Part shown: piece after piece, positions 9,396-17,235 of the stretch | How positions within the stretch are numbered: the first letter of the stretch is position 1 | How the letters are laid out: each line of letters starts with the position of its first letter | Source: Bacteroides sp. | GTDB lineage: Bacteria; Bacteroidota; Bacteroidia; Bacteroidales; Bacteroidaceae | Length of the DNA stretch: 36,319 bases | NCBI GenBank assembly: GCA_023665805.1 | Contig: JAMPDJ010000022.1 | Coordinates: 1-36,319 of the forward strand | Direction: 5' to 3' | Position numbers and translations under genes: made by a program | Notes under the pieces: generated by a model | What the model was told of the DNA's origin: nothing | What the model saw: only the letters and a program-made list of their open reading frames with translations | Databases searched by the model: none

Positions 9396-10871
9396 ATGCG
9401 TGACGTGATTTCCGATAAGGTTCGGCAGCATTTTGCTCCGATGTCTATATATAAAGACCCCAACTCTACCGACAGCCTTTTTGCCGGTCGAAACCTCCCG
9501 GCCTTTGTTAAGGATTTTCTTTTGAAGAAATACCTTAACCCCGACGGCTCTATTGACCGAGGTAAATTGACTTCGTTCCTTGACATGGTTATTCCCAAGG
9601 AAGCCAGCGAGGTCAAAGATAAGATTGGTCGGGGAGACACCCTTACGCTTTTGGTGCGCTTCATCGTCTATATAGACCTCGTTAAAGGTGTTCGCCGGTT
9701 CGCCATTCCCGACCTCGGCATAAAACTGAACGAGGGAATTATCCCCGAATACGTCTACAATCAGCACACTGGTACGCTTGTAGACGGTGAACGTTGGGGT
9801 ATAATCAAACTCTGTTTGATGCCTGATGATGACGGGAAGAAGAACCACGTCGAAATGGTTGATTACAAACCATTCAAGCCATACAAGTCGGTAGACGTAG
9901 CTTATCTTCGGGAGGCGCGTCAATCTTTCACTACCGATGAATGGATTGATTTGCTTCTTTCGGCTATGGAGTATGATGCAGATTCTTTTGAGAATATGCA
10001 TCAGAAACTTGAATTTCTCACTCGCCTCTTTATCTTTGTAGAGCCTCGCTTGAATGTTGTAGAGCTTGCTCCGAAAGGCACCGGTAAGAGCTATGTGTTC
10101 GGTAATCTCTCCAAATATGGTTGGCTTGTCAGCGGTGGTAAAGTTACCCGTGCCAAGTTGTTCTACGACAAACAGAAGCAGCAGAACGGTATCATCAAAA
10201 ATCACGATTTCACCGTGTTTGATGAAATACAGACTATCACTTTCCAAGAGCCTTCTGAAATTCAAGCCGCCCTCAAATCTTATCTTGAAAGCGGCAAGAC
10301 CACCATTGACAACAACGAGTTTACCTCGGAGTGTGGCCTCATGCTTATGGGCAACATCCAACTCACATCAAATCGGTTGCCTCTGAGTCCTCGCTACTTC
10401 GATGCTCTCCCAGTTTATTTCCGTGAGTCTGCTCTCCTTGACCGCTTCCATTGCTTCATTGAGGGGTGGTATCTACCGCGCATTAACAAGAGTATGATAT
10501 ACAAAGGTTGGACTATCAATGTGGAGTATTTCTCCGAAATACTCCACGCTCTCCGCACTGAAAATTCATATGGTCTCTTGTTCGATGACCTTGTTGTCTA
10601 CGACAAGAAAGCCGACATGCGAGACTTCAAGGCTGTAAAGAAAATAGCCACGGCTGCAATGAAACTCCTATTCCCTCATTGGCGCACCGTTGATGACGTG
10701 AACTTTGACGACTTCGACACCTACTGTCTACAACCTGCCATAGCTCGCCGTGGCATTGTTAAGGAGCAATGCCATAACATTGACCCCGAATTTAACACCC
10801 AAATGCTTGACATCAGAGCCAAAACCCAAGGTTCGGGTGCTTTCGAAAACGAATCTAACTGGACTATTTAA
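9396..10871 (+). CDS. brxL: BrxL: AAA+ protein of BREX (short form)
   Basis: A 491-residue protein. The ATPase core has Walker A GTGKS at 228-232 (in the context APKGTGKSY) and Walker B FDE at 275-277, followed by an MGNIQL stretch and an LLDRFH motif that would carry the arginine finger. BrxL is called Lon-like, but I see no C-terminal Ser-Lys Lon protease domain. The chain ends about 150 residues after the ATPase core, so this is the short BrxL form. BrxL of other BREX types is a DNA-binding, ring-forming motor needed for restriction. It follows pglZ by 11 nt and closes the four-gene core brxP-brxC-pglZ-brxL that defines type 4. Confidence 0.88.
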   Translation: MRDVISDKVRQHFAPMSIYKDPNSTDSLFAGRNLPAFVKDFLLKKYLNPDGSIDRGKLTSFLDMVIPKEASEVKDKIGRGDTLTLLVRFIVYIDLVKGVRRFAIPDLGIKLNEGIIPEYVYNQHTGTLVDGERWGIIKLCLMPDDDGKKNHVEMVDYKPFKPYKSVDVAYLREARQSFTTDEWIDLLLSAMEYDADSFENMHQKLEFLTRLFIFVEPRLNVVELAPKGTGKSYVFGNLSKYGWLVSGGKVTRAKLFYDKQKQQNGIIKNHDFTVFDEIQTITFQEPSEIQAALKSYLESGKTTIDNNEFTSECGLMLMGNIQLTSNRLPLSPRYFDALPVYFRESALLDRFHCFIEGWYLPRINKSMIYKGWTINVEYFSEILHALRTENSYGLLFDDLVVYDKKADMRDFKAVKKIATAAMKLLFPHWRTVDDVNFDDFDTYCLQPAIARRGIVKEQCHNIDPEFNTQMLDIRAKTQGSGAFENESNWTI

Positions 10872-10876
10872 TAGTT

Positions 10877-11188
10877 ATGAATATCTCATCTATGACTTTT
10901 CGTAGTTTGACAGTTCTTGATTTCTTTGAAGAATCAAAGGAATGGAAAGAAGAAGATTTTATATTTAATTGTCAGATACATAAGCAGCAATTAGAGGGAA
11001 TAAGTATTTTGAGAAAACACAATAGATACTATGGGTGTAAAAAAGAAATAGAACACCAGATTGATTTTTTGCGAAATCTCCTGTGGTTCAATCGAAATCC
11101 ACATACCCCGGCATCTATGACGGAAGATGATTATAACATGATGATACAAATATACAAGCGTTATAATCCAAATCTGGAATGGAAATAA
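10877..11188 (+). CDS. Small protein of unknown function directly behind brxL
   Basis: A 103-residue protein that I do not recognise. It is rich in aromatic and charged residues (LDFFEESKEWKEEDF near the N terminus, then a helical stretch with many His, Lys and Tyr, and a RYNPNLEW end). It has no signal peptide and no membrane segment. The start at 10877 is only 5 nt after the brxL stop; a second Met at codon 6 is also possible. The sequence is visibly more AT-rich than brxL. The spacing says it is transcribed with the BREX operon. It could be an accessory BREX component, a toxin or an unrelated passenger. Confidence 0.7.
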   Translation: MNISSMTFRSLTVLDFFEESKEWKEEDFIFNCQIHKQQLEGISILRKHNRYYGCKKEIEHQIDFLRNLLWFNRNPHTPASMTEDDYNMMIQIYKRYNPNLEWK

Positions 11189-11254
11189 TAGAATTTTTCT
11201 AAAAAGCACCGGCAATACCCTATACTAAGTGATTCAATTATACATAATTTTATT

Positions 11255-12922
11255 ATGACTGGAAACAACCAATATCTCGACCTGTTTCACTCGCTGATTC
11301 AGCATAAGGAGAGCGAGGTGGTGGAGTTCAAGAAGGCGGAACGGAACTTCGATTATGATGACCTCGGTGAGTATTTCTCGGCGTTGAGTAACGAGACGAA
11401 TCTGCGTGGGCTGGATTTCGCGTGGCTAATTTTTGGATATGATGAGAAGAAAAACACGATTGTTGGCACATCCTATAAAGATGGTGAACAGGCACTGAAT
11501 AATCTGAAGCATGATTTCTCTCAACATACTGCCGACAGGTTGACTTTCCGGGAGATTGTTCCGATTAAGGTTGATGGCAAACGGATTCTTATGTTCAAAA
11601 TTCCGGCTTCGCCGCGAAATATCGTGATGACTTGGAAAGGGATTGCCTATTGTCGTGATGGCGAGAGTATCAAGCCTATGAATCAGTCGAAGATGGATGA
11701 AATTCGCGGACAGGCTCCGACTCCTGATTGGTCGGCTGAGATTGTGCCGGATGCCACGCTTGATGATCTTGACGAGGTGGCTATCGCCAAAGCCCGCAAG
11801 ATGTTCAAGAAGGTGCATAGCCGGATTCCCGTTGAGGAGGTGAATAAGTGGACTGATGAGGAGTTCCTGAGCAAATGCGAACTGATGGTTGGTGGCAAAT
11901 TGCGTCGTGCAGCAATTATTTTGCTTGGCAAGATGTTCAGCGACAGCAAACTCCGTCCTGCAGTTGCTGAAGTTACATGGACGCTCCGAGATGAGAAGCA
12001 GGACGTGGTGGATTACGAGCATTTCTCCGTGCCGTTTATCTTGACAGTTGACGAGATTCTCGCAAAGATTCATAATCTGACACTGCGTGAACTGCCGGGA
12101 GGCACATTGTTCCCCGACACCATGAAGCAGTATGACGATTACACCATTCGCGAGGCTCTCCATAACTGCATCGCCCATGAGGATTATACCCTGCAACAGC
12201 GTATCAATCTTGTTGAAAATCCCGGCTACCTGTATTATGCAAACGGCGGAACGTTCATTCCCGGCACATTGGAGAATGCTCTGGAAAAGCAAGGACCGCA
12301 ACGCTTTTTCCGTAACGCTTGTCTTTGCAAGGCGATGGTGCATTTCAATATGATTGACACCGTAAGCCGAGGTATCAAGAAGATGTTCACCAATCAGATG
12401 GAACGCCGTTTCCCGATGCCCGACTATGAGATAGACAATGAGAAGAAGGAGGTAGCGGTGCGCATCTACGGCAATGCGATCAACGAGTGTTACACCAAAC
12501 TGCTTAAAGAGAATGACACACTTACACTCCACGACTGTATCTCTCTCGACGCAATTCAAAAAGGACATCGCATAGATGAAGAGATTGCGCAAGACCTATT
12601 GAAACGCGGCTTAATCGAAGGCGAAGTCCCCAACTACACCATATCAATTGGGGTAGCCAAAGCCTCCAGGCAACTTCCCGGCTACACACGTGTTCGCGGT
12701 CTTGAACGAGACAAAATCAAGCACATGGTTTTGCAGTATATCCAGAATGCCGGCACAGACGGAGCCAAACGTGATGCCATACTCGAATATCTGCAAAATA
12801 CCCTCCCCAGCCGCAACACTAAAGAGCAGAACCTTCGTATGTTAGGAAATATATTATCTGAGATGGCTAATGAAGGTATGATTACGACTAAAAATCGGCT
12901 ATGGTATCCAAATTACGACTAG
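11255..12922 (+). CDS. AlbA_2 (Schlafen-type) ATP-binding transcriptional regulator-like protein
   Basis: A 555-residue protein with the domain order common in Bacteroidota. Residues about 15-130 are an AlbA_2/Schlafen-like domain (ESEVVEFKKAERNF, then LIFGYDE and a YCRDGESIKPM end). A linker follows, and then a GHKL-type ATP-binding region whose N-box is EALHN (300-304), with NPGYLYYANGG after it. A SRGIKKMF stretch and a winged-helix-like C terminus complete the protein. The family occurs widely on mobile and defence islands and is usually annotated as a putative DNA-binding regulator or helicase; biochemical roles are poorly known. It begins 66 nt after the small gene and could have its own promoter, though I see no TAnnTTTG box there. 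Its stop codon lies inside a repeated site. Confidence 0.82.
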   Translation: MTGNNQYLDLFHSLIQHKESEVVEFKKAERNFDYDDLGEYFSALSNETNLRGLDFAWLIFGYDEKKNTIVGTSYKDGEQALNNLKHDFSQHTADRLTFREIVPIKVDGKRILMFKIPASPRNIVMTWKGIAYCRDGESIKPMNQSKMDEIRGQAPTPDWSAEIVPDATLDDLDEVAIAKARKMFKKVHSRIPVEEVNKWTDEEFLSKCELMVGGKLRRAAIILLGKMFSDSKLRPAVAEVTWTLRDEKQDVVDYEHFSVPFILTVDEILAKIHNLTLRELPGGTLFPDTMKQYDDYTIREALHNCIAHEDYTLQQRINLVENPGYLYYANGGTFIPGTLENALEKQGPQRFFRNACLCKAMVHFNMIDTVSRGIKKMFTNQMERRFPMPDYEIDNEKKEVAVRIYGNAINECYTKLLKENDTLTLHDCISLDAIQKGHRIDEEIAQDLLKRGLIEGEVPNYTISIGVAKASRQLPGYTRVRGLERDKIKHMVLQYIQNAGTDGAKRDAILEYLQNTLPSRNTKEQNLRMLGNILSEMANEGMITTKNRLWYPNYD

Positions 12923-12972
12923 TAGCTCCAATCTACGACTACTACACGACTAATAGGCGTAAAATACGACTA
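12883..12972. repeat. Five helically phased TACGACTA direct repeats
   Basis: TACGACTA occurs at 12883-12890, 12914-12921, 12934-12941 and 12965-12972, and CACGACTA at 12945-12952. The start-to-start distances are 31, 20, 11 and 20 bp, i.e. about 3, 2, 1 and 2 helical turns, so all sites face the same side of the DNA. The first two lie in the end of the AlbA_2-type gene (the second overlaps its stop codon). The others lie in the gap before the gene at 13002. This fits operator or recombinase arm sites; a chance relic of the coding end is the alternative. Confidence 0.6.
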
Positions 12973-13001
12973 AACCAACAACTCAATTATAAATAACAAA
13001 G

Positions 13002-13319
13002 ATGATGCACTACCCAAATACAAATAACTTTTCTCCGGAGGCACAAAAACATTATGGCGAAGCTGCATTAAAGGCTGATGCTTTGGCAAAATTCAGTGAT
13101 TTTATGGTAAAAGGGATTATCGGTCTCCGGCCCACAATAACCAATCGCGAAATTGATGATGCCTTTGATTGTAGATTAGAGAATATCAAAGGCAATATTG
13201 AACAAGCTAAATCTCTCGGTCAAATTTCAGAACAAGACAAGAACAGACTTTTCAATGAGAACGAGGCGTTCTCTGAAGCACTGAAAGATTTTCTCAAATC
13301 ACACCTCAAACTTGTTTGA
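13002..13319 (+). CDS. Small hypothetical protein near the island end
   Basis: A 105-residue protein with no family that I recognise. It looks soluble and helical: an HYGEAALKADALAKF stretch, then a polar segment ending ALKDFLKSHLKLV, with no membrane segment and no cysteine pair. The start is ATG ATG at 13002/13005, 29 nt beyond the last TACGACTA site, so its promoter would overlap those sites. It is the last + strand gene before the apparent island border. I give no function. Confidence 0.6.
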   Translation: MMHYPNTNNFSPEAQKHYGEAALKADALAKFSDFMVKGIIGLRPTITNREIDDAFDCRLENIKGNIEQAKSLGQISEQDKNRLFNENEAFSEALKDFLKSHLKLV

Positions 13320-13516
13320 ATTATACAGAGGCAGTAGAAAGTGACCTGCCCTAATAGTACAACACCGACTGAATACACCATGCGCATACATGGAACATCT
13401 GTCAACAATAACATACCGATAGGGCAATTTCAGGCAAAAAGGCGTGGTTAAAAATTATCAACGCATCATAATTAAATCAAATTCACTTTCCTCCACTTTT
13501 CACTAATCCCCACAAA

Positions 13517-13534
13517 AGTACACGATTAGTACAC
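13517..13534. repeat. AGTACAC direct repeat, 11 bp apart, near the island border
   Basis: AGTACAC is at 13517-13523 and 13528-13534, one helical turn apart. The pair lies about 50 bp before the point where the decayed lipoprotein gene loses homology to its family. The gap 13320-13567 shows no gene. These repeats are candidates for recombinase binding at the island end, on position alone. Confidence 0.35.
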
Positions 13535-13567
13535 TTAAATCTGCAAGTATCGTTGACAATCAATGTA

Positions 13568-13969
13568 TTAAACGCTGCAAGGAAAATTTACCAGATTTCT
13601 GCCTTGATAAAGAATAACATCACCGGGACCTGTTGTGATCTGCGTGTCGTTGGTAGGCAGCGAGAAGCCGAGAGGTCCTACCTTCTCAAAGTTGGAATAA
13701 TCATGCATGTTTACTGTCAGGTCGCCATTCTTGAGTTTTTCTGCCAGCGCACGGGCAGAGCTATTGTCGGCGAGCATCATCGTAAGGGTCTGGTTTCCGA
13801 CCTTGATTGAGATTGTTTTTGTATCCATTGGTTCGTTTTTATCATCTGTTCCGTCTCCGCCTTGTTCTGTCGGCGGCTGTTACGGTAACTGTGGCTGCGG
13901 TTCATCATTCACACAGGCGGTAATCCCCGGCATAAATGTGGGAATAAGGAGAGTTATCAGGCGTTTCAT
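13568..13969 (-). pseudogene. Decayed lipoprotein with cyclophilin-like domain (nonsense codon plus 3' loss)
   Basis: One minus-strand frame from ATG 13969 starts with MKRLITLLIPTFMPGITAC, a lipoprotein signal peptide with the lipobox ending ITAC (Cys 19). It then meets TAA at codon 30 (13880-13882) and continues in the same frame through the Met at 13828 into KTISIKVGNQTLTMMLADNS, an N-terminal cyclophilin-like domain. The frame ends after GDVILYQGRNLV with a short unrelated tail. Family members normally carry roughly 40 more residues there. So the gene has both an in-frame stop and a missing 3' end, with the break near 13590. The simplest reading is that the accessory DNA to its left inserted into, or deleted, the end of the gene. 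An internal start at 13828 could still give a cytoplasmic fragment. Confidence 0.75.
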
Positions 13970-14238
13970 CGGTAAGAGTCTTTGTAGATGTTTATACAAT
14001 CGTCAATGCTCATCTGACAGCGGTCGGCTTCAAACAGACATCCAATACATTATTTGTGGTGCAAAGGTATAATGTAAAATCTATTTCCCCTGTACCCCAA
14101 GCCTTGTATTAATAACCATTTTTACAGATTCTGATTTGTTTCGTATATTTGCATCTGTGAAAAAATTACCTGATATACATACGATAACAGGTTATAATGA
14201 ATACATGAGATCGGAAATGGTTCATCCCCGGATTTCTG

Positions 14239-14880
14239 TTATAGACTTTTCGCAAGTCCGGAACCAGCATCGCTACCTTCCACTTTCACCGGACTTTGAC
14301 CGTTAATTACGAAAGCGGAATGGACACGCTCTACCAGAGAAAGTCGTATGGCTATGTTCATGACGATATTGCCGTTGTCCTTGTATTCTTGTGAGAGGAT
14401 GCGTGGTTGCAGGTCCTTGACCATACGCATGACCATGTTCATGTTTTCGTATCCGAAAGTCAGTCTGATGCTCTTTTCTACCAGGCGTTCATCGAAATGT
14501 GCCTCTTCCAAGGCATTGGCTGCTGCGGTGCGATAGGCCACAATCAGTCCGCCGGTACCCAGTTTTACTCCTCCGAAATACCTGACTACGAGGATTATGA
14601 GGTCCGAAACGTCGGCCGAAACCATTTGGCCGAGGATAGGCTTGCCTGCAGTGCCTGACGGTTCGCCGTTGTCATTTGAACGGTATTCCTCTCCCTCGGG
14701 GCCCAATCGGTAGGCCCAACAAACATGGCGTGCATCGAAATACTCCTTTTGGTAGCGGGCGACTTGTTCCATGGCCTCGTCCACAGTGCGGACTGGTATG
14801 GCAAAAGCGAGGAACTTGCTCCTCAGTTCGGAGTAACTTCCTTCGCTTGGTGCTGCCAAGATTTTATAGGCATCTCTCAT
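14239..14880 (-). CDS. yigZ: YigZ/IMPACT family protein
   Basis: A 213-residue protein of full family length. The IMPACT signature is clear: a HVCWAYRLG stretch, then DNGEPSGTAG at 70-79, and VVRYFGGVKLGTGGL. A C-terminal ferredoxin-like domain follows. YigZ proteins are conserved soluble proteins related to eukaryotic IMPACT, which acts on Gcn2 signalling; the bacterial role is unproved. It is the last gene of the serC-serA-DUF1015 block, 96 nt after the DUF1015 gene, with a long hairpin between them, so its expression may be partly uncoupled. Confidence 0.9.
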   Translation of the reverse strand: MRDAYKILAAPSEGSYSELRSKFLAFAIPVRTVDEAMEQVARYQKEYFDARHVCWAYRLGPEGEEYRSNDNGEPSGTAGKPILGQMVSADVSDLIILVVRYFGGVKLGTGGLIVAYRTAAANALEEAHFDERLVEKSIRLTFGYENMNMVMRMVKDLQPRILSQEYKDNGNIVMNIAIRLSLVERVHSAFVINGQSPVKVEGSDAGSGLAKSL

Positions 14881-14907
14881 CTTGTGCTTAAGGGCATCTT
14901 TAGATAG

Positions 14908-14955
14908 CCAAGCAGGGGAGCGAAGTAATCTATACGTACGTGCTCTCCTGCTTGG
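14908..14955 (-). terminator. Long hairpin between the DUF1015 gene and yigZ
   Basis: ccaagcaggggagc at 14908-14921 pairs with gctctcctgcttgg at 14942-14955, a 14-bp stem with one G-U, and a 20-nt loop. No T-run follows on the minus strand, so it may be a partial terminator or an mRNA-stabilising stem rather than a full stop. Confidence 0.6.
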
Positions 14956-14976
14956 AGTATTAAGTATCGCAGGTCG

Positions 14977-16224
14977 TTATGACAGGCAATGTACCACGAG
15001 GCCGGATCTCAGTTTAGGTTCAAACCACGTAGCTTTAGGAGGCATTATGTTTCCGGTGTCGGCTATGTGTATGATTTGTTGCATGCTCACGGGATACAGA
15101 GCCAATGCCAGACGCATTTCCCCGCTGTCCACTCGCTGTTGCAACTCTTCCAAGCCACGCAGTCCTCCGACGAAGTCTATGCGTTTGTCGCTACGCAGGT
15201 CAGTGATGCCGAGGAGCTTGTCCAAAATCAATTCACTGCTGATGCTTACGTCCAAGGAGCCGACGGGGTCGTTTTCGTCAGTTCTGTCCGGGAGAAGTTC
15301 CAGCCTGTACCAACACCCTCCCATGTACAGACTGAATTCGTGCAGTTTTCCCGGTTTGTAGCAATCCTTGCCCATTGGGGTGACGGTAAAGTCGTGCTGA
15401 AGCAGTGAAAGGAACTTGGCCTCGGTGTGTCCGTTTAGGTCGCGTACCACGCGGTTGTAGTCCAGTACGGTCAGCTGGCTGGCAGGGAAGCACACTGCCA
15501 TGAAGTAGTTGTATTCCTCATCGCCACGGTGCTCGGGGTTGGCCTTTGCCTTCTCTGCGCCAACCAAGGCTGCGGCCGCGCTGCGGTGATGCCCGTCGGC
15601 AATGTATAGATATGGTATGTCTACAAAAGTACGAGTGATGGTTTCTATGTCCTCCTTGTCATTTACGAGCCACAGCTGGTGGCGGAAACCGTCAGGTGAG
15701 GCCGTGAAGTCATACTCCGGCGTGGTGCATGCATAGCGTGCTATGATGCTGGAGAGGGTCTCGTTGTCGGGGTAAGCAAAGAAGACCGGTTCCAGGTTGG
15801 CATTGTTTATGCGTACATGTTTCATACGGTCCTCCTCCTTGTCGCGACGTGTCAGTTCGTGTTTCTTGATGACCCCGTTGAGGTAGTCCTCCACGTATGC
15901 GCACACTACCAGACCGAATTGCGTCTTGCCGTTCATGGTCTGCGCATATATATAATATGTATCCTCGGGGTCTTGCACCAGCCATCCGTTGTCGCGGAAC
16001 ATTTGGAAGTTGGTGGCAGCCTTGCCGTACACTTCCTGCGCATATTCGTTGGTACCTGTCGGGAAATCTATCTCGGGCTTGATGATGTGGTAGAGGCTTT
16101 TTTCGTTGCCCTCGGCTTCTGCCCTGGCTTCTTCCGAACTCAGCACATCATAGGGACGTGACTGCACTTGCTCTACCAGTTTCTTGGGAGGCCGCAGTCC
16201 TTTGAACGGTTTGATTATGGCCAT
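14977..16224 (-). CDS. DUF1015 family protein in the serine operon
   Basis: A 415-residue protein matching DUF1015 over its full length. The N-terminal MAIIKPFKGLRPP, the SRPYDVLSSEEA block and the conserved IADGHHRSAA motif (D210, H212, H213, R214) are all present. The function is not established. The gene lies 41 nt downstream of serA and in the same direction, and serC-serA-DUF1015 linkage is familiar in Bacteroidota, so a role in serine or phosphoserine metabolism is a reasonable inference. The conserved D-G-H-H-R cluster looks like an active site. It is soluble, with no signal peptide. Confidence 0.88.
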   Translation of the reverse strand: MAIIKPFKGLRPPKKLVEQVQSRPYDVLSSEEARAEAEGNEKSLYHIIKPEIDFPTGTNEYAQEVYGKAATNFQMFRDNGWLVQDPEDTYYIYAQTMNGKTQFGLVVCAYVEDYLNGVIKKHELTRRDKEEDRMKHVRINNANLEPVFFAYPDNETLSSIIARYACTTPEYDFTASPDGFRHQLWLVNDKEDIETITRTFVDIPYLYIADGHHRSAAAALVGAEKAKANPEHRGDEEYNYFMAVCFPASQLTVLDYNRVVRDLNGHTEAKFLSLLQHDFTVTPMGKDCYKPGKLHEFSLYMGGCWYRLELLPDRTDENDPVGSLDVSISSELILDKLLGITDLRSDKRIDFVGGLRGLEELQQRVDSGEMRLALALYPVSMQQIIHIADTGNIMPPKATWFEPKLRSGLVVHCLS

Positions 16225-16265
16225 ATGGAATTAGATATAAAGGGTTATGATTTAGGTGTGCGTTA

Positions 16266-17189
16266 TTATTTGTTCAACTGGAACTTCGTGATGCCGTCCT
16301 TCAGGTAGCCTGCAATCTGGTGTGCTGCGGCTATGCCGGCATTCACGTTGGCCTCGGCTGTCTGCGCCCCCATCTTCTTGGGTGTTGCAAAATAGCGTCC
16401 GGCCAAGGCCTCGGAGTATTCGTCATGCATGTCCGGTTTGATGTCGGTTATGTATTTAAGGTCGGTGCGTTCTTGCATCAGTTTCAAGAGCGAGGCCTCG
16501 TCTATCACCTCCTTGCGTGCGGTGTTTATCAGAATACCGCCATTGCGCATCTTGCCCACCAATGCGGCGTTGATGCTGTTGCGTGTCTCCGCGGTCGCTG
16601 GGATGTGTAGCGATACCACGTCGCATTGCTCGAACAGTTCCTCTTGGCACGCGGCAGCCTTCACTCCGGCTTTCTCTATGGTTTCGGCAGGGCAGAATGC
16701 ATCATATGCCATCACTTCCATGCCGAATCCCTTGGCTATGCGTGCCACGTTCCGGCCCACGTTTCCGAAGGCCAGGATGCCAATACGCTTGCCCAGCAAT
16801 TCCGTGCCGCTGGTGCCATCGTAGAAGTTGCGCACGGCCATAACCAAGAGACCGAATACCAGTTCGGCAACGCTGTTGGCATTCTGTCCCGGAGTATTCA
16901 TGGCCACCACACCGGCACGTGTGCATGCCTTGAGGTCAAGGTTGTCATATCCGGCACCTGCGCGCACCACAATCTTCAAGTTGGGTGCTGCGGCGATGAC
17001 TTCGGCATCCACCTTGTCCGAACGTACTATCAGTGCTTCGGCATCAGCAACGGCCTGCAACAGTTCAGCCTTTTCCGCGTACTTCTCCAGCAAAACCAGT
17101 TCCATCCCAGCCTCTTCTGCCGCTTTCCTTATCCCCTCCACGGCAACCTTGCTGAAAGGCTTTTCCGTGGCTACCAGTATCTTTGCCAT
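16266..17189 (-). CDS. serA: D-3-phosphoglycerate dehydrogenase, short form without ACT domain
   Basis: A 307-residue enzyme oxidising 3-phosphoglycerate to 3-phosphohydroxypyruvate, the first step of serine synthesis. It contains the substrate and nucleotide domains only, so serine feedback through an ACT domain is absent. Seen features: VVRAGAGYDN (75-82), the NAD loop AFGNVG at 140-145 in place of the usual GLGRIG, and INTAR with R225. Where most PGDHs have TPHIGA, this one has TPKKMGA (K271/K272), so the catalytic His is replaced by Lys. Lys-type short PGDHs have been described from Bacteroides and Entamoeba (type IIIK), so this looks lineage-normal. It is 46 nt from serC. Confidence 0.9.
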   Translation of the reverse strand: MAKILVATEKPFSKVAVEGIRKAAEEAGMELVLLEKYAEKAELLQAVADAEALIVRSDKVDAEVIAAAPNLKIVVRAGAGYDNLDLKACTRAGVVAMNTPGQNANSVAELVFGLLVMAVRNFYDGTSGTELLGKRIGILAFGNVGRNVARIAKGFGMEVMAYDAFCPAETIEKAGVKAAACQEELFEQCDVVSLHIPATAETRNSINAALVGKMRNGGILINTARKEVIDEASLLKLMQERTDLKYITDIKPDMHDEYSEALAGRYFATPKKMGAQTAEANVNAGIAAAHQIAGYLKDGITKFQLNK

Positions 17190-17235
17190 AAGTGTCGTAG
17201 GTTAATGTGTGTATACCTTAAGTATATTATATATA

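Noticed and set aside
9381..10361. 326-codon antisense frame over brxL
   Set aside because: BrxL motifs on the + strand are certain; the antisense product has no recognisable domain and the frame follows from codon bias.
11426..12592. 388-codon antisense frame over the AlbA_2-type gene
   Set aside because: Shadow of a real gene with clear domains on the other strand.
13347..13426. 7-bp inverted repeat TGCCCTA/TAGGGCA as possible insertion-sequence ends
   Set aside because: Too short, only about 66 bp between arms, no transposase and no target duplication seen.
14144..14151. TATATTTG box on the + strand, possible promoter
   Set aside because: No -33 box at a fitting distance and nothing to transcribe on the + strand except the opposite of yigZ.
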